Assembly: GCA_937952305.1 (NCBI GenBank)
Contig: CALFZO010000191.1
Coordinates: 1-24,665, forward strand
Source of the DNA: an uncultured Anaerolineales bacterium
Lineage (GTDB): Bacteria; Chloroflexota; Anaerolineae; Anaerolineales; UBA6663
Length of the DNA: 24,665 nt
Direction of reading: 5' to 3'
In this document: positions 5,701 through 14,268 of the stretch, one piece after another
How positions within the stretch are numbered: position 1 is the first letter of the stretch
How the letters are laid out: the number at the start of each line of letters is the position of its first letter
The notes under the pieces: generated by a model
Database searches by the model: none
What the model was told of the DNA's origin: nothing
Seen by the model: the letters and a program-made list of their open reading frames with translations, nothing else
Made by a program: the position numbers and the translations under genes

Positions 5701-8412
5701 GGCGGCGACAGCTGCGTGGGCACGGTCGCGGCCGGCAGCTGCGCGCTGACCTATACCGCTACCGGCAGCGTCACGCTGACGGCCGCCTACGCCGGCGACG
5801 GCAATTTCGCGGCCAGCCTCTCGGCCGGCACCCCGCTGACCGTGACTTTGCCGACGCTCCAGTTCAGCGGCGCCAGCTTCACGGGCAGCGAGGGCACCAC
5901 CGTCCCGGTGACGGTCACGCTCAGCAACCCGTCGATCTACACGGTCACCGTCAACTACGCCACCGTGGCGGGCGGCACCGCCAGCGCGCCCGTTGACTAC
6001 AATACCGCCAGCGGCACGCTGACCTTCACGCCTGGCGCGCAGACCCAGGTCTTCTCGCTGACGCTCAAGACCGACAGCACCAACGAGCCGGATGAGACCA
6101 TCGCCCTGGCCCTGAGCAGCCCCAACGCCAACGGCGGGCTGGGTGCCCAGGCCACGGCCGAGGTCCTGATCGTCGACGTCGACGGCACGCCCAGCCTGGG
6201 CTTCAGCCTGCTGGAGGACAGCGGCAGCGAGGCCGCCGGCGCGCTGACGGTGGCGCTGACGATGTTCCCGGCCTCGTCCACGCCGGTCACGGTGACCGTG
6301 GCCAGCGCGGACGGCACGGCCGTCAGCGCCAAGGACTACCTGGCCGTCAACCGCGTCATCACGGTCCCGAACGGGTCCACCTTCGTCAACTTCACGGTGA
6401 CGCTCACCAACGAGACGCTGTATGAGGCCGACGAGGTCTTCACGCTGACGCTCAGCAACGTCTCGGCCAACGCCGAGTTGAGCCCCGGCCGCGCGCAGAC
6501 GACGCTGACGATCCTCAACGACGACAGCCTGCCGACCGTGCGCCTGACCGGCACGCCCTACGTTGGCACCGAGGCCTCCGGCCGCGCCGTCATCACGGCC
6601 ACCCTGAGCAACGCCTCGGCCTTCCCGGCCTCCGTCTCCCTGAGCACCGGGGACGGCACCGCTCAGGCCGGCGGCGACTTTGTGGGGTTGTCCGGCGCCA
6701 CGCTGACCTTCAGCCCGGAAGTCACCGCCGTCACGCGCACGGTGACCATCACGAATGACGGCGTCTACGAAGGCGCCGAGAACTTCTCGGTCAGCCTGAG
6801 CAACCCGGCCGGCCTGGCCGGCCTCGGCTCGCCCGCCACGGCCGGGGTGACGATCACCGAGGCCACCAGCCAGCCGGTGGTCCAGTTCAGCGCCGCCGCG
6901 TACAGCGCCGGCGAGACGGCCGGCACCGCCACCATTACGGTGACGCTCACCGGCAACACGGCCCTCAACACCAGCGTGACCTATGCCACCAACCCCGGCA
7001 CAGCCAGCGCCGGCAGCGACTACACCTCGGTCAGCGGCCCGCTGACGTTCGGGCCGGTCCTGGGTTCGGCCAGCCAGTCGTTCTCGGTGCCGATCCTCGA
7101 CAACGCCAAGTACGAGGGCAATGAGGCGCTGACGCTGACCCTGGGCAACCTGATCAACGGCCAACTTGGCGCCCAGCACCCGGCCACCCTGACCATCGTC
7201 GAAAATGACCCGGTGCCCACGCTGCAATTCACGGCCGTCACGACCAACACCAATGAGGGCGGCAGCCCCGGCACCTACAACGTCACCGTCACGCTGATCG
7301 GCCAGACGGAGCTGGCCGCCTCGGTCAACTACAGCTCCACGGCCGGGACGGCCACAGCCGGCAACGACTACAACTCGGTCGCCGGCACACTTGTCTTCTC
7401 GCCGTCGGTCACCAGCCGCACCTTCCCGCTCACCATCCTGGGCGACAACGTCTACGAAAATGACGAGACGGTGGTGCTGAGGCTGCTGAACACGCCGGTG
7501 AGCGCCACCCTGGGCGTCCCGAGCACGCTGACGCTGACGCTTAAGAACGACGACCCTGTCCCGACGGTGCAGTTCAGCGCGGCCACCTACGTCGTCGGCG
7601 AGAACGCCGGCACCGCGGTGGTGACGGCCACCCTGAGCAATCCGTCGGCGTTCACCACCCAGGTAGATTGGGCGACGGCCGACGGCTCGGCGCTGGCCGG
7701 CAGCGACTATCTCACCAGCACCGGCACGCTGTCCTTCGCGGCGCTGAGCACCACGCGCACCTTCTCCGTGACGGTGCTGAACGACACGGTCGCCGAACCG
7801 AATGAGACCGTCAACCTGACGCTCGACGATGCCACCGGCCTGCAACTGGCCGGCCCGGTCGGCGCGACGCTGACGCTGGCCAACGACGATGCCCGCCCCG
7901 GCTGCGCGATCTACAACAGCCTCGACGTGCCCAAGGCCATCCCAGACGCGAGCACGGCCGGCGTCCTCTCGCAGTTGGTGGTGCCCGGCCCCGGTCTGAT
8001 CATCACCGACGTCGCGGTGCGGGTCGACAACCTGCAGCACACCTATGTCGGCGACGTGCGGCTGTACCTGCTTGCCCCGGGCGGGCAGTCCATCACCCTC
8101 ATCGGCAGCGGCGTGGGCGGCGCCAATGCGGGCGGTGACAATTTCCTGTTCACGGTGCTGGAGGACGGCGGGACCGGCTTCAGCAGCAATCCCATCCCGG
8201 CGCCGCCCTTCACCGGTTCGTTCAGCCCATTCTCACCGCTGACGGCCCTGCTGGACACCGCTTCGGCCGGGACCTGGTCGCTGAAGGCCGCCGACGTGGT
8301 CGGCGGCGACACGGGCACGCTCAACGCCTGGGGCCTGGAACTGTGCGGGACGCCGATCCCGAACACCGGCGGACCGCCCTACTTTGTGTACGTGCCGGTG
8401 GCGCGCCGCTGA
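2743..8412 (+). CDS. Giant secreted repeat protein: DUF11, TIG-like, 8 Ig-like, 6 Calx-beta, P-domain-like
   Basis: The 1889-residue product is predicted to be exported and cell-surface or extracellular. Residues 1-43 form a Sec signal peptide with a basic start, a hydrophobic core and AFA before the cleavage site. Residues about 44-165 resemble a DUF11/CARDB-type domain (TYTVLVTNTT, LTDTLPAAVTL, PGNNTAS). Residues about 166-255 resemble an IPT/TIG domain (SLAPVSASAGG, VTGTNFVSGA). Eight Ig-like repeats of 93-99 residues follow (starting near 263, 357, 455, 552, 649, 746, 843 and 942), each with a PSVxGQ opening and a TYGGDxNFNGS-like end. Six Calx-beta-like repeats start near 1036, 1147, 1263, 1376, 1490 and 1605, each with an ADGTA-SDY and EGNET/YENDE core that usually binds calcium. 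Residues about 1722-1870 resemble a proprotein-convertase P-domain (VDNLQHTYVGDVRLYLLAPGG, AGTWSLKAADVVGGDTGTLN). The tail is TGGPPYFVYVPVARR. There is no catalytic domain, so an adhesive or structural role is inferred. The start is the ATG before the signal peptide. Confidence 0.9.
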   Translation: MKPLLSLSQRFVRPGRVVFLAVLSALGGALVGLLSLAPQAAFAADVDIAVSVTAAPASPVIGAPYTYTVLVTNTTGLSTASAVTLTDTLPAAVTLASYTAGAASCTTGPLVCTFATLAANETATVTVVVTPTLAGTVTNWVTATVGAADLDTQPGNNTASLATTLNNPQPAVSSLAPVSASAGGTGFTLTVTGTNFVSGAVVQWNGADLTTSVLSSTQVTATVPAAKIAAAGAATVTVSNPAPGGGAATPTLNFTIHPANTAVQINTLTPASSVVGQPVTVNFGVTALSPGGGTPGGTVTLTVSGGSETCFGALSGGAGSCALTLTQAGTRTLSALYGGSADYNSSSTNTTYTVAKADTVMTVTTTSDPSVSGQSFTVNVTVTAAAPGAGTPTGTVNVTRDGGTPVCAITLSGGTGSCTPSLTTPGAYTLTGAYGGDANFNGSNDTDAHTVNKANSAVTVTSAVDPSVSGQTFTVTATVTAAAPGAGTPTGTVNVTRDGGTAVCAITLSAGSGSCTTSLTTPGAYTLTGTYGGDANFNGNTGTDGHSVNKADSNVALNTGPDPAVVGQNFNINATVAAAGLGAGTPTGSVDITRDGGVPVCTITLSAGAGSCSTNLTTPAAYTLTGTYGGDTNFNGDTGTDGQTVNKAETSVTVMGVAPSPSVVGQAVTVAFSVTVDSPGVGTPTGAVTVTTATGAETCSATLAGGVGSCPITLTTAGTRTLIVTYGGDSQFNGSDVSKSQTVNPAATTVTITTDAADPSVAGEPITISYTVAAVAPGNGTPTGSVTVSSSAGSCSGPLTAGSGACTFTPANAGAYTLTADYGGDGNYAASSDTEPHQVNKAATTTTVVSTTPAPSVTGQSVTVNFSVTVAAPGAGTATGTVTVTVSGGSETCSGILFGGAGSCALTLTSAGAPRTFTASYGGAADFNASTSAGYSHTVNAATTTTTLTGRAPTSTTLGQTVTVSYSVGVVSPGAGTPTGNVTVSAGGDSCVGTVAAGSCALTYTATGSVTLTAAYAGDGNFAASLSAGTPLTVTLPTLQFSGASFTGSEGTTVPVTVTLSNPSIYTVTVNYATVAGGTASAPVDYNTASGTLTFTPGAQTQVFSLTLKTDSTNEPDETIALALSSPNANGGLGAQATAEVLIVDVDGTPSLGFSLLEDSGSEAAGALTVALTMFPASSTPVTVTVASADGTAVSAKDYLAVNRVITVPNGSTFVNFTVTLTNETLYEADEVFTLTLSNVSANAELSPGRAQTTLTILNDDSLPTVRLTGTPYVGTEASGRAVITATLSNASAFPASVSLSTGDGTAQAGGDFVGLSGATLTFSPEVTAVTRTVTITNDGVYEGAENFSVSLSNPAGLAGLGSPATAGVTITEATSQPVVQFSAAAYSAGETAGTATITVTLTGNTALNTSVTYATNPGTASAGSDYTSVSGPLTFGPVLGSASQSFSVPILDNAKYEGNEALTLTLGNLINGQLGAQHPATLTIVENDPVPTLQFTAVTTNTNEGGSPGTYNVTVTLIGQTELAASVNYSSTAGTATAGNDYNSVAGTLVFSPSVTSRTFPLTILGDNVYENDETVVLRLLNTPVSATLGVPSTLTLTLKNDDPVPTVQFSAATYVVGENAGTAVVTATLSNPSAFTTQVDWATADGSALAGSDYLTSTGTLSFAALSTTRTFSVTVLNDTVAEPNETVNLTLDDATGLQLAGPVGATLTLANDDARPGCAIYNSLDVPKAIPDASTAGVLSQLVVPGPGLIITDVAVRVDNLQHTYVGDVRLYLLAPGGQSITLIGSGVGGANAGGDNFLFTVLEDGGTGFSSNPIPAPPFTGSFSPFSPLTALLDTASAGTWSLKAADVVGGDTGTLNAWGLELCGTPIPNTGGPPYFVYVPVARR
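3853..4725 (+). repeat. Three in-register 291-bp tandem repeats inside the surface protein gene
   Basis: Units 3853-4143, 4144-4434 and 4435-4725 each have a period of exactly 291 bp (97 codons). The first two are close to identical over long stretches, for example the segments around GGGACCGTGAACGTCACC. The third is more diverged. The period becomes 294 bp at the next unit. Near-identity points to recent duplication or gene conversion, so copy number may vary between strains. Confidence 0.85.
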
Positions 8413-8439
8413 CGGCGGCGCGGACTCGCCGCGCCGCCG
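8413..8439 (+). terminator. Strong GC hairpin after surface protein (no T-tract)
   Basis: CGGCGGCGCGG (8413-8423) and CCGCGCCGCCG (8429-8439) form a perfect 11-bp stem with an ACTCG loop, starting right after the stop codon. No T-run follows, so it may stabilise the mRNA 3' end or give incomplete termination rather than act as a classical terminator. A TAGACT -10-like element follows at 8449-8454. Confidence 0.5.
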
Positions 8440-8490
8440 GGGAGCAGGTAGACTCCGGGTGTGGCTGGCCTGGAAAGACTGGATGATCCT

Positions 8491-9543
8491 GTGAGTACTT
8501 CGAATGGGGGCCTGGGTGCGCGGGTACGCTGGCTGGCAGCCGGCAGCCTGCTGGCGGCGCTGCTCCTCGGCGCCTGTCAGCCGGCTGCCAGCGTGGACGC
8601 CGAGGCCGTCCTGCGCGACGTGATCAACAGCGTGCAGATCGGCGCGGCCGACGGCGACTTGACGGCGGCGCGCGACGGCGCCCCGGTGGCCGACGGCGTG
8701 CGGGTGCTCACCGGCGACAACTCGCTGGCGCGTCTGGCCTTCGACAGCGGCCCAGCCATCCGCCTGAGTTCGAATACGTCGTTTGTGATGGACACGGCCG
8801 AGCCGAGCGAGACCGCGCGGCTGCGGCTGGAGGCCGGCCGGCTGCGGCTGAGCCTGTTCGGTCAGTTGTTCGCTGTCACCACGCCGCTGGGCGTGGTGCA
8901 GTTGAACGGCTTCGGTGAAGTCGCCTATCAGGTCGGCGCCAGCCCGGAAAGCGGTGACGACGTTCTCACCATTCGCTGCCTGGCCGGCCCGTGCCAATAT
9001 CAGAGCGTGACCGACGTGATCGGCCTGGACAACCTGGAAGCGCTCAGCGTGGCCGAAGGCGGCCTGACGATCACGCGCAGCGCGCTGCGGGAGCTCGACC
9101 TGCGCCAGTTCATCGCCGATAACCCCGGCAGCGTCGGCGCCATCGCCACGCTGACGGCCGCGCCCACGCGGACCCCGTCGCCGACACCGGTCACGCCCAC
9201 CGTCGCGCCAACCGTGACCGTGCCGCTGGGCGTCACCCGCATCCGGCCAACGGCCAGCCGCACGCCCACGCGCACCGCCACGCGCACGATCACGCGGACA
9301 CCGCGCTTCACGCGCACCTTCACGCCTTCGCCGTCGGCCACCGCCGGGCCGACCGACACGCCCACCCCGACGCTGCCCTCAAACGGCGGGGGCGGCAACA
9401 ACAATCCGCCCACCGACACCCGGCCGCCGCCGACCGTGCCGCCGACGGACACACCGCGGCCGACGGACACACCGCTGCCGACGGATACGCCGCTGCCGCC
9501 GGAGCCGCCGACCAAGACACCCGAGCCCACCAACACCCCCTGA
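8491..9543 (+). CDS. Lipoprotein with FecR-like domain and Thr/Pro-rich tail
   Basis: The 350-residue product has a short basic start, a hydrophobic core and the lipobox LLGAC (C29), so it should be lipid-anchored on the outer face of the membrane. Residues about 40-160 match the FecR pattern: DGDLTAARDG, then VRVLTGDNSLARLAFDSG, LSSNTSFVM and a LEAGRLRLSL/FAVTTPLGVVQLNG block. FecR domains outside iron signalling often occur in envelope proteins of unknown function. Residues about 225-350 are low complexity, TPTP and PTDTP repeats, as in wall-spanning linkers or stalks. I chose GTG 8491 because it gives a normal lipoprotein n-region. The in-frame GTG at 8461, close to the TAGACT element at 8449-8454, would add ten residues including acidic ones and would be leaderless. 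The gene follows the giant surface protein by 78 bp, and functional pairing with it is inferred. Confidence 0.8.
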   Translation: MSTSNGGLGARVRWLAAGSLLAALLLGACQPAASVDAEAVLRDVINSVQIGAADGDLTAARDGAPVADGVRVLTGDNSLARLAFDSGPAIRLSSNTSFVMDTAEPSETARLRLEAGRLRLSLFGQLFAVTTPLGVVQLNGFGEVAYQVGASPESGDDVLTIRCLAGPCQYQSVTDVIGLDNLEALSVAEGGLTITRSALRELDLRQFIADNPGSVGAIATLTAAPTRTPSPTPVTPTVAPTVTVPLGVTRIRPTASRTPTRTATRTITRTPRFTRTFTPSPSATAGPTDTPTPTLPSNGGGGNNNPPTDTRPPPTVPPTDTPRPTDTPLPTDTPLPPEPPTKTPEPTNTP

Positions 9544-9547
9544 ACCA

Positions 9548-9577
9548 AGAGCGCCCGCCCAGCGGGCGCTCTCCTTT
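9548..9577 (+). terminator. Intrinsic terminator after FecR-like lipoprotein
   Basis: AGAGCGCCCGC (9548-9558) pairs perfectly with GCGGGCGCTCT (9562-9572) across a CCA loop. It is followed by a short CCTTT tract, so the hairpin is strong but the T-tract is weak. Confidence 0.75.
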
Positions 9578-9605
9578 GAGCCGCCCCCGGCGCCTGGGCC
9601 GGTGA

Positions 9606-9611
9606 TAGAAT
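9606..9611 (+). promoter_or_regulatory. -10 element TAGAAT for the ABC exporter operon
   Basis: TAGAAT lies 40 bp before the ATPase start codon and just after the upstream terminator. A good -35 is not visible at the usual spacing. The same hexamer is seen at 861-866 and 24568-24573. Confidence 0.45.
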
Positions 9612-9651
9612 TTCCAGCGAGATTGTTCCAAAGCGCACAAGAGACGGCGGT

Positions 9652-10356
<705 letters not shown>

Positions 10357-10365
10357 CGCCTCGCC

Positions 10366-12930
10366 ATGCTGACCCCGGCGCTGTTCAAGACCGTTCTGCG
10401 GGATGCCATCCGCCGCCCCTGGCAGAGCGGCCTGATGATCCTGGGCGTAGCCCTGGGCGTGGCCGTCGTCATCGCCATCGACCTGGCCAACACCAGCGCC
10501 CGGCGGGCCTTCGACCTGAGCACCGAGGCCGTCATCGGCCGGACCACCCATCAGCTCCTGCCCGCCGCCAGCGTCGGCCTGCCGCAGGACCTGTATCGTC
10601 AACTGCGCGTGGACTGGGGCTACCGGTTGAGTGCGCCCGTCGTCGAGGGCCTGGGCACGGCCCCGGACCTGGACGGCCAGCCGGTGCGCGTGCTCGGCGT
10701 GGACCCGGTGGCGGAGGCGCCTTTCCGGGATTACCTCGGCGCCAGCGGCGAGTTCGTCCCCGGCCTGGAGCGCTTCTACACGGAGGCGAGCGCCGTGCTG
10801 ATCGGGCCGGGGATGGCCGAGCGCTACGGCCTCGCCCTGGGCGACCCGCTGCGCGTGCAGGTGGCCGAGCGCGTGGAGACCCTGACGGTGGCCGGCCTGC
10901 TGCAGCCGCGCGACGAACGCGCCCGGCGCGCCCTGGACGGCCTGCTGCTGATGGACGTCGGCGCGGCCCAACGGCTCCTGCGCCTGGACGGGCCGGCGCC
11001 GCGCCTGACGCGCGTGGACCTCATCCTGACCGAGGCCGAGGCCCGCGACCTGACGGCGCGCCTGCCGGCCAGCGTCCGGCTCGCGCCCGCCAACACGCAG
11101 GCGGAGACGGTGGCCCAGCTCACGGCGGCCTTTCAGCTTAACCTGACCGCGCTCAGCCTGCTGGCCCTGGTGGTGGGGATGTTCCTGATCTACAACACCA
11201 TCATGTTCAGCGTCGTCCAGCGGCGGCAGGTGCTCGGCATCCTGCGGTCGTTGGGCGTCACCGGCGAGCAGATTTTCGCCATGATCTGGGTCGAGGCCGC
11301 GCTGGTGGCCGTGGTCGGCGGGCTGCTCGGGGTCGGCTTGGGCTGGCTGCTCGGGCAGGGCGCCGTGCGCCTGGTGACGCAGACCATCAACGACCTGTAT
11401 TACGTGGTGACGGTGCGCGAGGCGCCGCTGGAGCCGCTGACAGTGCTGAAGGGGCTGGGCCTCGGCCTGGCCGCCGCCCTGCTGGCCGCGACGGCGCCGG
11501 CGCTGGAGGCCGCCACGGTCGCGCCCGTCACCATGACCCAGCGCAGCGCTTTCGAGGACCGCGCCCGCCAGCTGCTGCCATGGCTCTTCGGCGCCGGCCT
11601 GATCCTCGGCGCCCTCGGCGTTGCCGCGCTCCTGTTGATCACGGCTTCGCTGGTGGCGGCTTTTGCCGGCCTGTTCCTGATCGTCATTGGTCTGGCGTTG
11701 GCCGTGCCGCAGGCCACGGTCTGGCTCATGACGCTGGCCGCGCCGCTGCTGCGCCGGGGCGCCGGTGTGCTGGGCGCGCTGGCGGCCCGCACCGTCGTCA
11801 AGGCCATCAGCCGCACCAGCGTCGCCATCGCCGCGCTGATGGTCGCGGTCTCGGTCACCATCGGCGTCAGCGTCATGATCGCGTCTTTTCGCGCCACGGT
11901 CGTCAACTGGCTGGACCTGACCCTGGTGGCCGACCTATACCTCTCGGCGCCCGTCGTCGGCGGGAGCCAGGCCACGCTGACCCTGGACCCCGGCCTGGCG
12001 GCGCGCGCCGCGGCCGTGCCGGGCGTGGCCGCCGTCGAGACCATCCGCACCGTGACCGTGGACAGCCCGGACGGCCCGACCAGCCTGGTGGTGGCGGACT
12101 CGCAGACGCGGCGCTCGACGGCGTTGTACCGCTACGCCAGCGGCGATCCGGATGAGGTCTGGCGCGCCATGCAGGCCGGCGCCGTCATCGTCAGCGAGCC
12201 GTACGCGTTCCGGCGCAGGCTGCCGGCCCAGGGCGGCAGCGTTGTCCTGCGCACCGACCGCGGCGAGCAGACCTTCCCGGTGGCGGCCGTGTATTACGAC
12301 TACGCCTCCGACCAGGGCCGCGTGCTCATCAGCCGCGGCGTCTACGAACAATATTGGGATGACCGCGGCATATCGGGCGTGGCTGTGTACGCGGCTTCCG
12401 GCGTGGACGCCGGCGCGCTGGCGGATGCGCTGCGCGCCACCCTGGCCGGCGACGCGGCGGGCGCCGGGCTGCAGGTGCAGGTCAACCGCGCCCTGCGCGA
12501 CCAGGCGCTGGTGGTCTTCGACCGGACTTTCGCCATCACCAACGCCCTGCGCCTGCTGGCCGTGATCGTGGCCTTCATCGGCGTGCTCAGCGCGCTCATG
12601 GCGCTGCAGCTGGAGCGGGCGCGTGAGCTGGCGACGCTGCAGGCGCTGGGGCTGACAGCCGGGCAGCTCTGGCGCCTGACCTTCCTGGAGACCGGGCTGA
12701 TGGGCGCGGCGGCCGGCCTGTTCTCGCTGCCGACCGGCTTCGTGCTGGCGCTGGTGCTGGTCTACGTCATCAATTTGCGCTCTTTTGGCTGGACCATCCA
12801 GCTGCAGAACCAGCCGGAGGTCTATCTCCAGGCCTTCCTGGTGAGCGTGGCGGCGGCGGTGCTGGCCGCCATCTACCCCTTGCGCCGGCTCGCGCGCAGC
12901 TCGGTGGCGGCCGCCCTGCGGCAAGAGTAA
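10366..12930 (+). CDS. ABC transporter permease, two FtsX domains (10 TM)
   Basis: The 854-residue membrane subunit starts 10 bp after the ATPase. It has a first membrane segment at about 20-42 and a MacB-PCD-like extracytoplasmic domain at about 43-250. The first FtsX block has three segments near 258-285, 305-330 and 358-380. Two central segments lie near 405-448 and one near 488-510. A second extracytoplasmic domain follows, then the second FtsX block with segments near 725-748, 772-805 and 820-845. Both FtsX blocks carry the expected run after the first helix (VVQRRQVLGILRSLGVTG and LERARELATLQALGLTAGQ). The size and double-FtsX layout match permeases annotated as putative ABC transport system permease, as in the LolC/E or MacB superfamily but with both halves in one chain. 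No periplasmic adaptor or substrate gene lies next to it. The upstream lipoprotein is a candidate client, by position only. Confidence 0.9.
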   Translation: MLTPALFKTVLRDAIRRPWQSGLMILGVALGVAVVIAIDLANTSARRAFDLSTEAVIGRTTHQLLPAASVGLPQDLYRQLRVDWGYRLSAPVVEGLGTAPDLDGQPVRVLGVDPVAEAPFRDYLGASGEFVPGLERFYTEASAVLIGPGMAERYGLALGDPLRVQVAERVETLTVAGLLQPRDERARRALDGLLLMDVGAAQRLLRLDGPAPRLTRVDLILTEAEARDLTARLPASVRLAPANTQAETVAQLTAAFQLNLTALSLLALVVGMFLIYNTIMFSVVQRRQVLGILRSLGVTGEQIFAMIWVEAALVAVVGGLLGVGLGWLLGQGAVRLVTQTINDLYYVVTVREAPLEPLTVLKGLGLGLAAALLAATAPALEAATVAPVTMTQRSAFEDRARQLLPWLFGAGLILGALGVAALLLITASLVAAFAGLFLIVIGLALAVPQATVWLMTLAAPLLRRGAGVLGALAARTVVKAISRTSVAIAALMVAVSVTIGVSVMIASFRATVVNWLDLTLVADLYLSAPVVGGSQATLTLDPGLAARAAAVPGVAAVETIRTVTVDSPDGPTSLVVADSQTRRSTALYRYASGDPDEVWRAMQAGAVIVSEPYAFRRRLPAQGGSVVLRTDRGEQTFPVAAVYYDYASDQGRVLISRGVYEQYWDDRGISGVAVYAASGVDAGALADALRATLAGDAAGAGLQVQVNRALRDQALVVFDRTFAITNALRLLAVIVAFIGVLSALMALQLERARELATLQALGLTAGQLWRLTFLETGLMGAAAGLFSLPTGFVLALVLVYVINLRSFGWTIQLQNQPEVYLQAFLVSVAAAVLAAIYPLRRLARSSVAAALRQE

Positions 12931-12939
12931 TTCTTCGGA

Positions 12940-12968
12940 TTGTGGGCGCGGCCGGGCTGGTCTACACT
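12940..12968 (+). promoter_or_regulatory. Promoter for the DUF3048-like gene
   Basis: TTGTGG (12940-12945) and TACACT (12963-12968) are separated by exactly 17 bp. The predicted start near 12975 leaves a leader of about 95 nt before the chosen ATG. It is one of the best-formed promoters in the window. Confidence 0.6.
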
Positions 12969-13069
12969 CCAGGCATCACCACAGTTGCCCCGCCCGCCGC
13001 GTGTCCCAAATGTCGTTAACTCGTGTCGGTGATGGCCGCGGGCTCCCGGTGGGGCACCAGGAGGTTGGT

Positions 13070-14185
13070 ATGTCCCGCGTCGCCGTCTCCCGCCTGGTCG
13101 TCTTTATCCTGAGCCTCACGCTGAGCCTGGGGTCGGTCGTTCCCCTGCGCGCCCAGGGCGAGGTCAACCCGCTCACTGGCCTGCCCGTCGCCGAGGCGGT
13201 CGTGCTCAACCGGCGGCCGCTGCTGGTGAAGGTCAGCAACCACGGCGCCGTCATCCGCCCGCAGAGCGGCTTGTCCTTCGCCGACCACGTCTGGGAGCAC
13301 CAGATGGAGGGCTACCAGATCACGCGCTACACGGCCGTCTTCTACAGCCAGACGCCGCCGCGCGTCGGCTCGGTGCGCAGCACGCGCCTGATCGATGTCG
13401 AGCACCTGGTGCCCATGTACAGCGGGATCCTGGTCACCTCCGGCGGCAGCACCAACCGCCTGGCGCCGAACACGCCGCCGCGCATCGAGGAGCGCCTGCG
13501 CGCCGCCGACTGGGCGCGGCGCGTGGTGTCTGAGTCCTGGATCGGCGACGCCGCTTACAGCCGGCCCTACCTGGCGCGGCTGGCCAACATCCCGCGCCCC
13601 GGCGTGCCGCGCTATCACCAGCTCTTCGCCTTTCCGGCCGAGATCTGGAACCTGATGAGCCAGAAGGGCCTGAATGAGCGTCCGCCGCTGAACGGCCTGG
13701 TCTTCGACGCCAACACGCCGGGCGGCGGCCGGCCGACCACCGAGGCCTACCTGGACTACCCCGGCACGGGGCCGCAGAGCCTGTGGAAATACGACCCGGC
13801 CACCGGCCGCTGGAACAGCTGGATCGAGGACCAGGCGCTGCGCCGGCCGGCGCGCTCGCCCAACATCGATTACCTGACCGGCCAGCCGCTGGCCTTCGAC
13901 AACGTCGTGTTCCTGTACGCGCCGCACGCCACCGCCGATTTCCTGGAGGACGAGTCGGCCCGCCTCAACTCCGTGGGCGTCAACCTGCTCGGCGAAGGCC
14001 GCGCCATCCTGCTGCGCGGCGACCAGCGCTTCGAGGGGCTGTGGCGCCGCTACGGGCCGGACCAACTCATGCAGCTCTACTACCCGGATGGGACCGTGCT
14101 GCCGTTCAAGCCCGGCACCATCTGGTACGCCGTCACCGACACCGACCGCTTCATGGCGCGCTCGGCCTTCTGGCCGACGCCGTAA
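13070..14185 (+). CDS. Exported DUF3048 (YerB-like) protein
   Basis: The 371-residue product begins with a signal peptide (MSRVAVSRLVVFILSLTLSL then a small-residue stretch ending near PLRAQ). Without a lipobox cysteine it should be secreted or signal-anchored rather than lipidated. Family marks of DUF3048 follow: NPLTGLPV, RRPLLVKVSN, IRPQSGLSFADHVWE, TRYTAVFYSQTPPRVGSVRSTR and ILVTSGGS. The C-terminal half has YLTGQPLAFDNVVFLYAPH and LLRGDQRFEGLWRR, then FKPGTIWYAV. B. subtilis YerB, a lipoprotein, is the usual reference, and its function is unknown. An in-frame GTG at 13001 would add 23 residues. I prefer ATG 13070 because AGGAGG lies seven bases upstream and the signal peptide then starts correctly. 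The gene is followed by a terminator and stands alone. Confidence 0.85.
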   Translation: MSRVAVSRLVVFILSLTLSLGSVVPLRAQGEVNPLTGLPVAEAVVLNRRPLLVKVSNHGAVIRPQSGLSFADHVWEHQMEGYQITRYTAVFYSQTPPRVGSVRSTRLIDVEHLVPMYSGILVTSGGSTNRLAPNTPPRIEERLRAADWARRVVSESWIGDAAYSRPYLARLANIPRPGVPRYHQLFAFPAEIWNLMSQKGLNERPPLNGLVFDANTPGGGRPTTEAYLDYPGTGPQSLWKYDPATGRWNSWIEDQALRRPARSPNIDYLTGQPLAFDNVVFLYAPHATADFLEDESARLNSVGVNLLGEGRAILLRGDQRFEGLWRRYGPDQLMQLYYPDGTVLPFKPGTIWYAVTDTDRFMARSAFWPTP

Positions 14186-14213
14186 GCGCCCCTTCCTCTC
14201 CTGCCCCAACCTG

Positions 14214-14249
14214 CCGGCGCAGCGGCTCAGCCCTGCGCCGGTTTCTTTT
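14214..14249 (+). terminator. Intrinsic terminator after DUF3048-like gene
   Basis: CCGGCGCAG (14214-14222) pairs with CTGCGCCGG (14233-14241) and is followed by TTTCTTTT. The next gene begins 20 bp later. Confidence 0.85.
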
Positions 14250-14268
14250 CAGTGGTACAAATCTGGTG

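Noticed and set aside
5470..8040. 856-codon open frame on the minus strand opposite the surface protein
   Set aside because: The translation is rich in Arg, Gly, Ala and His with no domain pattern and no start site support. It follows from the high-GC third positions of the repeat gene. The same applies to the 575-codon frame at 2653-4380.
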